Positions 1 through 12,327 of a stretch of 64,000 nt of DNA are shown in pieces. Source of the stretch: Xestospongia bergquistia (taxonomy: Eukaryota > Porifera > Demospongiae > Haplosclerida > Petrosiidae); assembly GCA_963965975.1 (NCBI GenBank), contig OZ014415.1, positions 7,975,057-8,039,056 of the forward strand. Direction: 5' to 3'. Each line of letters opens with the position of its first letter. Position 1 is the stretch's first letter. Under the pieces are notes generated by a model. That model searched no databases. It had not been told where the DNA came from and saw only the letters and a list, made by a program, of their open reading frames with translations. The translations under genes and the position numbers were made by a program.

Positions 1-120
1 AAATGGACAGAGTATAGTTACAAATTCTTCTTGCAAGTCTGACTCCTTCTTACTTTGGTTATTCAATTTATTGTTGTAGTCATAATAAAGAACAATATAT
101 ATAGCTATGTTATACTGTTG

Positions 121-691
121 CTGTAGTGTCCAGTTACTTAATATTAGTGTAGGGGTGGGTTTATTAATAGTAGAATAAAGTTACTCTATTATCTATGGTT
201 GGTTCAATGACCAAATAGACTTCCCCTAAATATGCCTCCATTTCATTATTTCACAAGATGAAAAGTGTAGTACAAATACATTACTCTAGGTATACTGGAA
301 TCTTCATGTATCCTTTGATTATTGAAGATAAGGCTATTGTAGGTTTAAGGTCTAGGTTATAGGGTTTAGGGTTTTCAGGCATTCATGCAAAAGACCCAAA
401 CAAGAGTGCAGCACAGATGTTTTGATGGTGTTAAGTTGATGGTAATTTGCTTTTCTGAGCATGTAGAAATGTACTAATACATTAAGTTATAGGTTCCATG
501 TAACCTTTGATTATTAAAAATAGTAGTATATTGCATGTTAGTAATTATTATATTTAGGGCTGTTGTAGATTTAAGGTCTAAGGTTTAAAATGGAGGCAAA
601 TTTAGGGAAGTCCATTTGATCATTGAACCAACTTTACTTTATTATTTACAAACCCACCTCTCCACAAACATGAAGTAACTGGACACTACAG
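121..691. mobile_element. Inverted-repeat (MITE-like) element with ~115-bp arms
   Basis: The outer ends match as inverted repeats: CTGTAGTGTCCAGTTACTT at 121-139 and its reverse complement at 673-691. Similarity continues inward to about 245 on the left and 585 on the right. The middle contains two imperfect direct copies of a segment around 295-370 and 490-580. No open frame of note lies inside, so this looks like a non-autonomous foldback or MITE-like element. I could not define a clean target-site duplication. Confidence 0.5.
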
Positions 692-807
692 TGACATGTC
701 TACCAATAGATTAATAACATTACATAGCTTTAGATAAACAAAGCTCAAAATGACTTTATAGACATTTAATGGCATTTGTATATATAAGATGTATGTTATT
801 TTTTTAG

Positions 808-2486
808 ATATAGGAGATATTGACATGACCACACCCCCAACAACCAGATCATCAAGGCATTCGTGCAAAAGATCCAGACAAAAGATCGCTGATTTTTCTG
901 ATGATGGTAAGTTGATAAAATAATTTTGCTTTGTAGAAACGTTTTTAAAAAAATTAAATTACATACTATAATAATATTAATGTAGTTCTCTTTTAATATA
1001 ATATATAGATATTGACGAGGTGACTACACCCCCAACAAATAGCCCATTGCACAAAAGATCCAAAGAAGAGGAGGTCATTGGTAGGTTGTTAGTAACTTTA
1101 CTTTTTCAGTTAAATACCAGTATCTTTGTTTTTCTGCCTGATGTATATAGTCCCAGGCTGTCCTAAGTGTTAACTATGCTAGTATTTTTGTCTATACCAT
1201 TTTATTGTATCGTTGTGTATAACTTTCAAGAGTGACCTATTAAATTAACCACACCATACCAACCTATGAAGATCATTACTTTTAACACATGTGCTTTTAA
1301 TTGGGTATGGCTGATCGAATATTTTGAGTTCTCTTTGAGAAAATGTCTTTGAGCAGTTCCATGGTTTCATAATATCAAATTGAAAATTAATATCTCTGCT
1401 AAATAGGAGTTTCATGTGAGGCACTTAAAGTGTGCTCATTGATTGTCATCTACCTATAATTGTTAGTATGCATTGATTAAATTTTTAAGGATGCAAATCT
1501 AGTATACTATCACTATAAGTCACCCTGTGACTTAGTATGTATGACAATTGTAGTAATTTATTAGTTTATTATTATTTTTAGCTGGTAAGATGACTACACC
1601 CTCAATTGCTAGCAGACCACCACAAAATGTGCAGTATAAAGTCAGACCAAAAAATATTGCTGACTTTTCAAGTAATGGTAGGTTGTTAATTTCATCATAT
1701 TTCAAGCATAAATATATTTGTTTCTAACATAATGATCATAAACAAGATAATGAATGCTATAATTTTTGAATGATGACAAGATTAAATTTTCTATGGGTAG
1801 CAGGCATTAGAAAAGATCACATCCATGGTATTGTTATTTATTTGAGTGCGTGTCATGCAGTTATTAATTAATAAGCTCAGTTTAATTGTATTGGCTGTTT
1901 GTTAGTCATAGAATAAAACAAAATAATGTGTAATACATACACACACACACACAGATATATATATTGCATGGACTGTTAGACCTACTGGCATACTCTGTGT
2001 AAACTAGGTAAAAAAATTATCTTAAACAACTAGCTTTCATTGACAATTAACTTTAACAACATTCACATTTTAGTATAGCTCTACAACATTGCATCCATGA
2101 AAGTGAAAGAATTTTAAAATTTTCTAGATTTACTATTTCTATTTTTCTTTATAGAAAATGATATCAATCAAGTTCTTGATAAATCACCTGATGTGAGTGA
2201 TGTTGTAGACCTGTTAGCTGATTATGCATGTGATTACAAAAACCTTGCTATTGTACTTCATGTTGATCGTGGATTTGTGAGGGTATTAAAGGGTGATCAT
2301 ATTGATAACTTATACGATGTCATAGCAAAATGGATGGAAATGCGACACTCACCTATAACATGGAATACTATCATAAAAGCAGTGGAAAGTAGAACATTTG
2401 GTAAAAACACACAGCTTAAAGAAGAAATAATAAAATGGCTCAAGGAAGATGACAATTTTGATCGCTATAGAAAGAGAGATAATTGA
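808..2486 (+). CDS. Death-domain protein, 3' part of a gene that begins left of the window
   Basis: Four exons join in one frame, all with phase-1 boundaries: 808-906, 1009-1080, 1582-1677 and 2155-2486. Each is bounded by AG acceptors and GTAAG/GTAGG donors. The first three encode a low-complexity Ser/Thr/Pro/Lys linker with repeated TTPP motifs. The last encodes a Death-like domain of about 85 residues, with the helix signature YKNLAIVLHV, an IAKWMEM helix, SPITW and IIKWLKEDD, and ends at TGA 2484-2486. Death domains mediate homotypic adaptor binding in innate immune and apoptotic signalling. The start and any N-terminal domain lie outside the window. Its linker exons and introns resemble those of the minus-strand gene at 12328-17335, so the two are paralogues. 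Confidence 0.7.
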
Positions 2487-2640
2487 TTCTCAAAGTAAAA
2501 GAAAGTGTAGCACAATTTATTATAGTACTTTATAATAGTCAATTTTAAAAGTCTTTATTTTTTACATACATGCATATACTATATACAAATAATATAATTA
2601 TTCTCTTTTGTAAGTTATTAAATCATTTTATAAATACATA
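1375..2640 (+). repeat. Tandem-duplicated segment, copy 1 (partner 6433-7690)
   Basis: About 1.2 kb covering the last intron region, one linker exon and the terminal Death exon recurs at 6433-7690 with high identity in exon, intron and 3' flank. The predicted Death exons differ by only a few residues, so the duplication is recent. A short CA/TA microsatellite near 1940-1965 is present only in this copy. Confidence 0.8.
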
Positions 2641-3824
2641 AAATTACATGTTTAAAAACATTCTTAGTAGCTTTAAAATATGACTTCTGTTTCATATTAC
2701 TTCAAGGGAGAAGTTGCTACAGAAAAAAGTGAATGCAGTTGATGAGAATGAGTGATCTTTAAAGTTGAAGTGAAAACTATCATTCATTTTTTAGCAGTTT
2801 ACTTATTGGTTAATTATCTTAGTGGCATGTAATATGATCTTTTACTTTTTTAGTTGATCAACATGTGGTCTCTTCCTCAGATTACATCTCCTAGAAAATG
2901 ATATGGTGTGTGTCTGTGTCTGTTTCCCTTTCATTTTACCAGTTTGCTAGCTACTATCTAAGAATCAGATGGTTGACATATTGGTTATATATATGTGTCA
3001 ATATTAAATACAATTATATCCAATATATATTTAGTATAAATTGATATAGTTATGGTTTATTATGTTATTTTTATTATCGCAAATGCAATATGTAAAGGAG
3101 GGTGGTGACTTTAATCTTTATTATTTAATTGTAGTTTTCTTATTTCACCTATAGATGAGGAATATTTATACACTGATTTTTGAGATGTTAGTAAGTTGTT
3201 TATAGTTCTATATATAATATTTATAGTCTTAAAAATTATGTAAATTAAAATTGTAATTATCTAGGATGATTGTCATGTTTATTGCAAATTTCTTTATTAC
3301 AGGTAATAATATTAACAAAACTCTCATCAAGAAACTTAATCAGGGCCATGAACTGTTGTTTGACTTAGTATATCAATCAATATATAATGTTTTCTTTGGC
3401 TTCATTTATGTATAGTAGTCCATTTGCTTAATAATGATAGCCTAAAACCTTTAGTTTCAACAATCCAGATCTCATGCTGGATTTCAGTCCTTCACTCGAT
3501 ATTCTATGGGTACTTCTAATCTTGCCACCAGTACCTCAATTTTTTCTGCTCGACGAAACAAGTTGTTGTGACTTTATATATCTCTAGCCTAGCTGCAATT
3601 ATTTTCGTTTTCCACTTTTTATAACAGTCAAAACTATGTCAAATACCTGACTGTAATGGTGATTATTAAACCAACCGTACTTAAAGGAGGAAGGCGTATA
3701 CAGGGATTGGACATCGAAAAGGACATCCGGAATTAAAACTTCTGAAGAAAGCGCGAAAACTCATAAGACTCTATACGCCTTATTAAGTGCCTGACACTGT
3801 GTTTACGACGAGAGGCAAGTGGTC
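2487..3824. other. Intergenic region upstream of the TIR-Death gene
   Basis: AT-rich, with no coding frame I would support. The last 150 bp are less AT-rich and look like a promoter. They carry a perfect 10-bp inverted repeat, AAGGCGTATA at 3691-3700 and TATACGCCTT at 3772-3781. Confidence 0.4.
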
Positions 3825-6275
3825 ATGAAGATCTTTATTAGTTACAAATTACAATAGTCAAGTTAAGGAAGTTGTTCAGTTTGCTAAGAAACTGAAATCA
3901 AAGCTCGACGAACTTGAAGAGGTTAGCGAAACTTTCATCTTTCAAAACCCGGAGAAAAACCCTGCTGGTGCTACATGGGACGACAAGCTTGCTAAGAAAA
4001 TACGTGATTGTGACGCCTTTATTGCTATAATAATCCAGGGATATCTTGACTCTGATATATGCCATGATGAGTTTCATGCCGCTCGTGTTACACATAAAAA
4101 GTTGATTATACCAATTATCTTTGAAGACAAAAACCTTAAGCTTAGGCCTGATTATAAAAAAGGTAAACATGGAGCTGGTATAGAAATGGGAGTCAAGCCA
4201 AAAAATTGGGTGATATTCAAAACTACAGACGTGGAGGAAAGTGCTTCAGAAGGCGAAATGTCTCCATATGAGCAAGTTCTTACTGGCTTAGGGTTTGAGT
4301 TTGTACCAGGTAAGTCACTTGATGTTATTATTAATGTTAATTATTGTGTTTGGTTTTTGTATTATATGTACAGATGAAACAGAGGGTTTGTCAATGCAAG
4401 GTATGTGTATTTTAATTATTATGAAGAGTAGACAAAAGCTAGAGGAATGTCAAACATTGAATAATTCCATGAAAACTTTGTTGTAAACAAAGTATAACAT
4501 AGTAGGCACTTGTGTGTAAAATTAGTGTAAAGAGAGTGATGGTTTTCTCACATTCTCAAGTGAGACTGTAGGCTTTATTTATTATACTTTCTTAGAAGTT
4601 TTCACACAAATTCAGAGGTCTCTATATCTTAAGAAAGAATGCACAGTGGCTACAACTTTAAAATAATTTAAGAGATTAATTGTTTAGGAAATACATTATG
4701 TGACTGTCACATTACTTTACACAAAGTGATTCCATGGTACTATGTGACATTTGACCTTTTATCTACTCTTTGTCTTATAGACTAATTAAATTGTAATAAC
4801 TCTGTGGTGGCATGTCTTGTGAGGTTGCAAAAAGTTTACACATCTAATTAATTATTCACAATTGTGGTCAAATAGTTTATGATAAGTATTTCATAAATGC
4901 AAATTGGGGTGTGATACTATATAAACAGGGTGGACCTAAGCCAGTTATGCCCTCCTTTTCCCTTTAAGCCATGCTGTTGAAGTAATTTTGTAAGAATTAA
5001 TTTTATTGCCTTGCCCTCTGATGTCTCTATGACAATCCTTCTTATGGCTTGATTACATTATAGTAATATGGTAATTTGTAAAGTCATGCATAGATACTCT
5101 TAAGATTTTTGTACCCTAAAATATACACACAATAAATTTTCATGATTCAATAATTGAAGTCACTTGGGCAGTTTCTGGATATAACCATGTAGTATTGGGA
5201 TTATGTCATCTGTTATGTGCATAGTGTGCTGTTTAACAAATAGTTGACAAAAATAAGAAACTCTATTACACAAAACTCAATACTACAAAAGATGCCTCCA
5301 TACCAAATAGAATAATAAGACCAAATAATGTTTGATGTTATTAGTTGAAATTAAAAATAAATTGTACACGATTGCATAACATTGTGTTCTATGAGAGGAC
5401 TAAAAAACAAAGAAAAATATTTTATTCTAATTAAAATAATAATTACTGATTGCACGGATGGAACCATTATACCTTGAAGTATAATAGCATTTATATATTA
5501 ATTGATCATAGTTTAAAAGTTGCTCCCTGAAAGTATTTGTGATTACTAACAAGAAAAAGGGTGTATAATAGTGGTATGTTTGTGCCAATGGTAACACAAT
5601 TATTTTGTAGTCTCTCTTGTTTCACTCTTAGCAATGATAAAATGTAGTTGCTATAAAATTTAGGGATGAATTATATGATGATATGATGAAGAAAGGTATC
5701 CTCTTGTATATTATTAATAAATTATGATTATATCAGTTTGATGATTTTGGTATAGTTTAGGGATTTTAATATAGTTACTTGCTAAATGTATAATCAATAT
5801 TATATGAAATAAATTGGTTGTTTTATTCTAGATACTCAGGATCTAGTAGTAAAAGAAGATATTGAAGATTTTCCTAAATTATGTGAGCTTTTATACTTCA
5901 TTCATTTGCCTCCTTTCCTTATTGCCTTTTAAAAATATGATATGACATTATTTTTATTCTAAATTGCTAGATGAAAGGCCTAGAAAAATAGATGTTTTAG
6001 AACAACTAGTTTGTATTGATACAGAATGGCGTCAAATTGGTAATGGTCTTGGATTAAGTTCAAATTTTCTAAATGGTTTGGCTCAATCCCACGAACCCAA
6101 CCAAATACGACTTGACAAGGTCCTCCAAAAATGGATGGATATGAATGGTCATCCTCCATGTTCTCCTGTCACTTGGAAGGCAATTTTAGATGTTCTTAAG
6201 GGAAAACTTCTTCAGAAGTATGACCTGGTAAAAGAAATATGCCAATATTTAAAGCCACAAGAAAGTTTGAAGTGA
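3825..6275 (+). CDS. TIR-Death adaptor-like protein (possible frame break near its start)
   Basis: Exons 3825-4309, 4374-4400, 5832-5882 and 5971-6275 join in phase 1. The first encodes a TIR domain: box 1 KIFISYK just after the ATG, an acidic/basic helix, IIIQGYLDSDICHDEFHAA with the conserved Glu of the helix that carries the NADase Glu in SARM-type TIRs, then KLIIPIIFED. After a short acidic linker comes a Death domain: WRQIGNGLGLSS, LDKVLQKWMDMNG, SPVTWKAIL, ending at TGA 6273-6275. The order TIR then Death is the reverse of MyD88. Oddities: the frame of KIFISYK (from ATG 3825) and the frame of the rest differ by one base near 3849, so this is either a sequence error, a lesion, or a sign of another start. 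The terminal TGA replaces a sense codon found in the paralogue at 12328-17335. Function is inferred as innate immune signalling. Confidence 0.65.
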
Positions 6276-6432
6276 CAGACTGGTAATTATCTATAAATTA
6301 TAGTGTTTTCAATTAGTAGTTATCTAATACTCTAGTTTGTGTTGTTGATACTAGTTGATAATGGTCTATCTATATTTTGCCCATTCCCTGGTTTTTTTAA
6401 CTGCTATAATTCAAAATTATAGGTCCAACCAT

Positions 6433-7690
6433 TGAAAATTGATATTTCTGCTAAATAGGAGTTTCATACGAGGCACTTAAAGTGCACATTGAGTCTCATG
6501 TACCTTTAATTGCTGGCATGCATTGATTAAATTTTAAGGATGCAAATCTATATACCTATATTGAGTATATTATCACAATAAGCTATATTATCACTGTGAC
6601 TTATTAGTATGTATAACAGTTGTAGTAATTTATTATTTTTTTATTATTTTTAGTGACCATACCACCAATTGCTAGCAGACCACCACAAAATCTGCAGTAT
6701 AAATTCAAACCAAAAAATATTGCTGATTCTCAAAGTAATGGTAGGTTGTTAATTTCACTATTCCATGCTTGAATATATTTGTTTCTAATATAGTGATTAT
6801 AAACAAGATATTAATATGCTATAATTATTGAATAATGACAAGACTAAATTATTGTATGGGTAGCAGGCATCAGATAAGATCACATCCATGGTATTGTTAT
6901 TTATTTGAGTGTGCGTCATGCAGTTATTAATAAACTCAGTTTAATTGTATTGGCTGTTTGTTAGTCACAGAGAATATAGAATAAAGCAAAATAAGTAAAT
7001 CATGAGTTATTTAAAAAAATCATGATAATTTTCCAATTTTGACACAAACGGCGCCCCACAGCAAGCTAGGTGTCTTAAACAACTAGCTTTCATTGACAAT
7101 TAACTTTAACAACATCCACATTTTAGTATAGCTCTACAACATTGCATCCATGAAAGTGAAAGAATTTTAAAATTTTCTAGATTTACTATTTCTATTTTTC
7201 TTTATAGAAAATGATATCAATCAAGTTCTTGATAAATCACCTGATGTGAGCGATGTTGTGGACCTGTTAGCTGATTATGCATGTGATTACAAAAACCTTG
7301 CTATTGTACTTCATGTTGATCGTGGATTTGTGAAGGGATTAAAGGGTGATGATGTTGATAACTTATACGACGTCATAGCAAAATGGAAGGAAATGCGACG
7401 CTCACCTATAACATGGAATACTATCATAAAAGCAGTGGAAAGTAGAACATTTGGTAAAAACACACAGCTTAAAGAAGATATAATAAAATGGCTCAAGGAA
7501 GATGACAATTTTGATCGCTATAGAAAGAGAGATAATTGATTCTCAGACTAAAAGAAAGTGTAGCACAATTTATTATAGTACTTTATAATAGTCAATTTTA
7601 AGAGTCTTTGTTTGTTACATACATGCATATACTATATACAAATAATACAATTTATTCTCTTTTGTAAGTTATTAAAACATTTTTATAATT
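6433..7690 (+). repeat. Tandem-duplicated segment, copy 2 (partner 1375-2640)
   Basis: Matches 1375-2640 through intron, linker exon, Death exon and 3' flank. The shared segment begins around the words ctgctaaataggagtttca (1395 and 6446) and fades about 150 bp after the stop codon. Confidence 0.8.
6654..7539 (+). CDS. Downstream Death exons, orphaned or alternative 3' end of the TIR-Death gene
   Basis: Linker exon 6654-6740 (phase 1 at both ends, with ASRPPQN and a KPKNIADS motif) and terminal Death exon 7208-7539 are open and have good splice sites. A donor-like site after 6284 would be in phase with 6654, so the ancestral protein was probably TIR-Death-linker-Death. The TGA at 6273-6275 now falls eleven bases before that donor. 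The exons may be spliced from elsewhere, used by an alternative transcript, or be non-functional. The Death domain differs from the copy at 2155-2486 in only a handful of residues. Confidence 0.5.
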
Positions 7691-8379
7691 ATATAAAATT
7701 GAATTTTTGAAATCATTATTAGAAGCCTCAAAATATGAGTTCTTTTCAAATTACTTCAAGAGAAATGTTGCTACAGAAAAAAACTGAATAAGATTTGTGA
7801 GATGGAGTTTAGTTCCTTAAAATTGAACTAAAAATCATTTTTTAGCAGTTTACTCATTGGTTATATATCTACGCATATGTGGCAAGTTATATATAATATC
7901 TTTAGTTTTTTAGCTGATCCAGATTCAGACTTGCACCTCAGTCTTTTTTTTGAACTTGAGAAACTGGTGCACTGTTAAGGAATATTTTCTTAACCTACAA
8001 ACTTCATTTATAGTCATACACACATAAATCATAGTACTCATGGTGAAAATAATTAATAATTTATCAGTTCCCACATCTATCAGTGATCAGATCACTAACA
8101 TAGTCATATAGGTAGGGTAGGTATTAGTATATACTCTTTAACAATGTTTAGAGCAAATAACACACTTCAATACATGTTGACATTGTCACTTAATTAGTAT
8201 CAGATGTAATAATAGTTAAGGCTATACCTATACTGTTAAAGGCTCCTTCTTATACTCATGATATAAGATCTATCTGGTATATGAGCACCATGTATAGTCC
8301 ATGCAATACTTATACTTTATATACAAGAAGTGTTGCGTTACAACCTTTTTAACAATGTAAATAATGTGTACATACTTAC
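7540..8379. other. Region between convergent Death genes
   Basis: AT-rich, with no supported coding exon. It should hold the 3' end of the minus-strand Death gene whose last recognised exon stops at 8380, but I could not identify the terminal exon. Sequence at about 8190-8330 has a diverged copy at about 16245-16385. Confidence 0.35.
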
Positions 8380-11300
8380 CACTTGGTACTGTTACATATT
8401 CATTAGTAACACCCTTTGTAGTTTCTAGAGTGACTTCTTTTTCTGCTGCCTATACAAAATAATTTAAATGTTAACTACTAAAATTAACAATATTAGCTAT
8501 AAGGTTAGCTTTTCAAGTCAATAAAATAATGTTACTATGGAAACTTCAATAATAACAAAATTAATACTATAATATCCAAAAAAGTACTAAAATTCAGAAC
8601 CCTTGACCACTATAGTAGTTGAATTATATTGAGTGGTGTTAGTTAGCAATTGTCACAGTGATATTGCATGAGAGCTTGATAAGTAATTTAGAATAAAATA
8701 GGCTACAGGATAATAATAATAATAGTAATTAATCATAGTTTTACTTCTTGTGAATGATGATGTCAGTGGCAAATAGTGTTAAACATAGAAAGTGCCAATT
8801 AAACATAATGGGTGTGGTAGTGTCATTAATGTTTTGCAAGTGGCAGTATTTTAGGACTCTGTTCTTTTGCAAAGATGCTTATTTTTTACGCTAAGGTAAA
8901 TAGTCTTATGACAACAACAGTTCTCACCATATGTATCTATTTATGACAACAACTATTGGCAAAGAAACTAGTTAAAGTGAATAAAAATTACTGTAAGTTT
9001 AAAATGAAATATGTTTAAGCAATTCCCACATCAGATTTGTTGATTATTGTTTTTGTACACAAAAGAGAGGATTGTATCAAATAACTCTTCTGTCTTGCCT
9101 GAGCTCTTTTGAAAGGTCTTTCCAACTTTCAAGCTTTTCCTTCCTTTGATAGTCCTTTAGCTTAAAATTTACAGTGCTAAAATTTTACCATCACTCTATT
9201 AAACTTTGAAACTGTATACAATTTCATTGCTAAGTTAGATTAGTTCAAAGTACAATGTCTGGTAGAGACAGACAGACACACACACATAGCAATACCGTGA
9301 ACCTAAGCAATCCCAGAAAGGCTATCTAAGATTAATTTGATTGGTCAGATATCCCTAAACACACACTAGTCCCAATACCCTAGATTATAAACCCTGTACT
9401 GACCAATCAGATTTGTTTAGTTAGTCTACCTAGATATACTATGATACATACTGTAGACCACATGTTAGGTAACTAGTGTTTATAAAGTTTGAACTGAATA
9501 TTAGATTAACTAACCAGTGTTTTTAGATAATCTTCATACTGTCTAGCAACATTATTTTGTTTAATAGATCGTAAAGCAATTAACAAATTCCTTCTAGTTG
9601 CCATTTCAGCTTTTTCTTGAATCCATAACTGATACATTCTTGTGAAGTCAGTACATCCAGCTAGATTTACACTATCCAGTTCTAGTTGTACACCCAAACG
9701 ATACCACTCAGCAGTTCTAGCATATGTAATTATCTCTAGTAAGCTTGGTTGTTGATCCAAGAGTATTTGTAGTGAAGTAGATACATGTTCATCACCCATA
9801 CTACCTAATATTAAAGTAAAGATATTACAAATATATATATATATATAGGTTTCTAAATACACGTATTATATATAATTCAATTGACAATATATATAATAGC
9901 ATACAAGTCTTGTCAATTTGATATAGATAACACAGGTCTGTGTTCAACTATTTAACTCATATGATATCATTCAATTGCCATCATGTATGATTATATATGT
10001 TACTGTGTCTAGACCTAACTTCGGCATAAAAATTTAAATTTAAATCAATTACTTTAGGCAATAGTACACTCCATAATTGAAGATTATAGGGATTTTCTTA
10101 ACTTTAATTATTGGTTACTATAAGCATCATCAATTACTGCACAAGGGTTAATTTTTCACATTTCTAAAATAGCACAATGAGCTATGCACTCTTCAAAATA
10201 GTGCTTTTCTCCATTCACTTTTGTACTAAAGTATGGCATAGAAATGTGTCCAGGAAGTGATGTCATTACTATTAACTCAACTAACACTGAGCATGACAAT
10301 TATAAAGGGAAAATTGGCCTGGCATTGATATTCTGGTATATAATTACAATGCCCATTTGAACTACAAAGCAATAACCTCCTAATGATAATATGATATTGA
10401 GTGTCTCACAACATTATCCATAAATCTACTTATGACATTTACATACATTGTTCACACACTAATATTTAGTACTGTGAGTTAATATAATAGTGTTGGACTA
10501 TCTGCATAAATTGACATTAAAAAAGTAGCAGGCCTATCATAAACAACAAAGTAAGGGACACATTTACAAGATAGTTTTGACTTGGTACAGTGATTGATTG
10601 ACTACTTTATTTTTAGGTGGTTTGAAAAAAGACTAATGTTTACTATATTTAGATACATGAATGATGACACTAACACACTGGTATCAATTAATAATATTAT
10701 ATCTTAGACCAGGTCTCAAACATAAACCTTGGTACCTACATGGAGTATCATTTACATTGAAGTATATAGTTACACAAACCAGACCAGACCCAACACAATG
10801 TAGGGGATAGTCTATAAACTATATTGTATATCTACCTTTAAAGGATTATGACAATAGTATCCAGTGTTACTATTATTATCCTTTAACAATGCTTCCACAC
10901 AGTCTTGGTACCAAATCTTTCACTAGACAGAAGGAAACGTAGTACAGAAAAGAATGCAATTAAAGTATATGTTAGACATAACCAATGAATATAATTAAAG
11001 CAATGACTACTGTATGTAGCCATCTTTCTCATTTTTTGTTTCTTTGCTAATCATATAGTAATGCATATGCCTGTAAATAACATTCTTGAGGTCAATGTCA
11101 TGTGACCTGATCAATCTAATTGGTACGCTAAAATTCCTCTACTATGTATCACCAAAATGTCTGGTACCAAGACTAGCTTCTACACATATCCTTTAAATTG
11201 GATCTCACTTGGAGACTATTAAAGTATGATACTCAGTTACTGGCAGGTTAACCAATTGATATAAAAATCTTCAAAAAGATACACCTGTAAATGCTGTAAT

Positions 11301-11399
11301 GTGCTAAACTGACACAACTCATATAATAATAAATGAGGGGGCGGATCCCCGAGGACTAAGTTAGTACTTCATAAATTGAAACTCACTCTGTGTAGCCAT
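8380..11399 (-). CDS. Death-domain protein, 3' end not resolved
   Basis: Minus-strand exons: 11399-11387 (ATG plus MATQ, donor GTGAGT), 9804-9515 and 8449-8380. The reading frame is continuous across the first two junctions (phase 1, then phase 0). The second exon encodes an all-helical Death domain of about 90 residues: SLLEIITYARTAEWYRLGVQ, LDSVNLAG, TRMYQLWIQ, LLIALRSIKQNNVA, YEDYLKTL. This pattern of Trp in helix 2 and Leu-x-x-Trp in helix 5 is typical of Death domains. The third exon is acidic and Thr/Val-rich and has a donor at 8379, so at least one more exon follows to the left. A tract just upstream of the ATG (11480-11570) is locally GC-rich and looks like the promoter. Duplicated pieces of this gene occur at 15244-15640 and 17590-18085. 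Confidence 0.6.
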
Positions 11400-12327
11400 T
11401 ATTTTAATAGCTTTAATCTGGTAAGATGAGATACTTGAGTGCTTCTACAGCCAATGTCATACAATGACCAGTCTCTAACCAGTAACCACTAACAAAGCGG
11501 AAAGAAGCCTTGTCGAGTCCGAGGGCGTGGCTCTGTGTACTAACTATTTATTCCCCGGGACCGGGGCAACTATAAGTATATATCATCAAAGCATTTTTTC
11601 TATTAAAAGTATTTGTGTTTATATATATACTGTCACTAATTTGATGGTTCCCCACAATAGGACCATCCACAGCCTCTAACAAATTATCCCAAGTATTAAG
11701 TAACCTCCCTGGATTTCTCCTGTAACCATGTGTGAATCATATTTGATAAATTGGTATTGACTTGTTGCTTGTCTTCAAACTCTCTAACTCTGGTATTTAC
11801 TTCAAGTAAATCACTTATGGTATACCATTTTTCTTTAAGCTGGTACATGACAAGTCAAATAACCTTACATTTATGACATTTGTATGTGTACATGTAGTTT
11901 GGATAACAATGCTGCATGGTGTAAGAAATCTGCACGTAAGAATGTAAATACATAGACAGTGCCTATACCACCTGCCTTTTCATAACACAGAAATTAATGT
12001 GCAAACTATTCTAGCCAATTAAGTTCTATAAATGAAAAAGAACAGCAGAATATATAGAATTGGTGAGCAAATAGAGTGAAGGGTGAGTGGATAAATGAAA
12101 CAGATGGTGTATGAATGGACAGACATGGTATAGACTAGGGCATGACCAAAGGCACTGACAGATATACTTGTGTAGTGTACTTAATCAACCACCCTTTATT
12201 TTCCACACTATGATAGAACATTATCTGACAAACAATTACTACTTATTATCAAAAAACAATTGACTATCAATGACAACATTAATCCAGCCTATATAGATGA
12301 TACAATAATTAAATTTAGTTCTAACAC
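11400..12327. promoter_or_regulatory. Spacer and promoter between two minus-strand Death-cluster genes
   Basis: Contains the upstream region of the gene starting at 11399. It includes a GC-rich patch around 11490-11570 (cccggggaccggggc) that has a diverged counterpart near 18120-18185. No coding exon seen. Confidence 0.4.

Noticed and set aside
350-375. Telomere-like TTTAGGG words
   Set aside because: Only about two copies within a diverged repeat; no telomeric array and genes continue on both sides.
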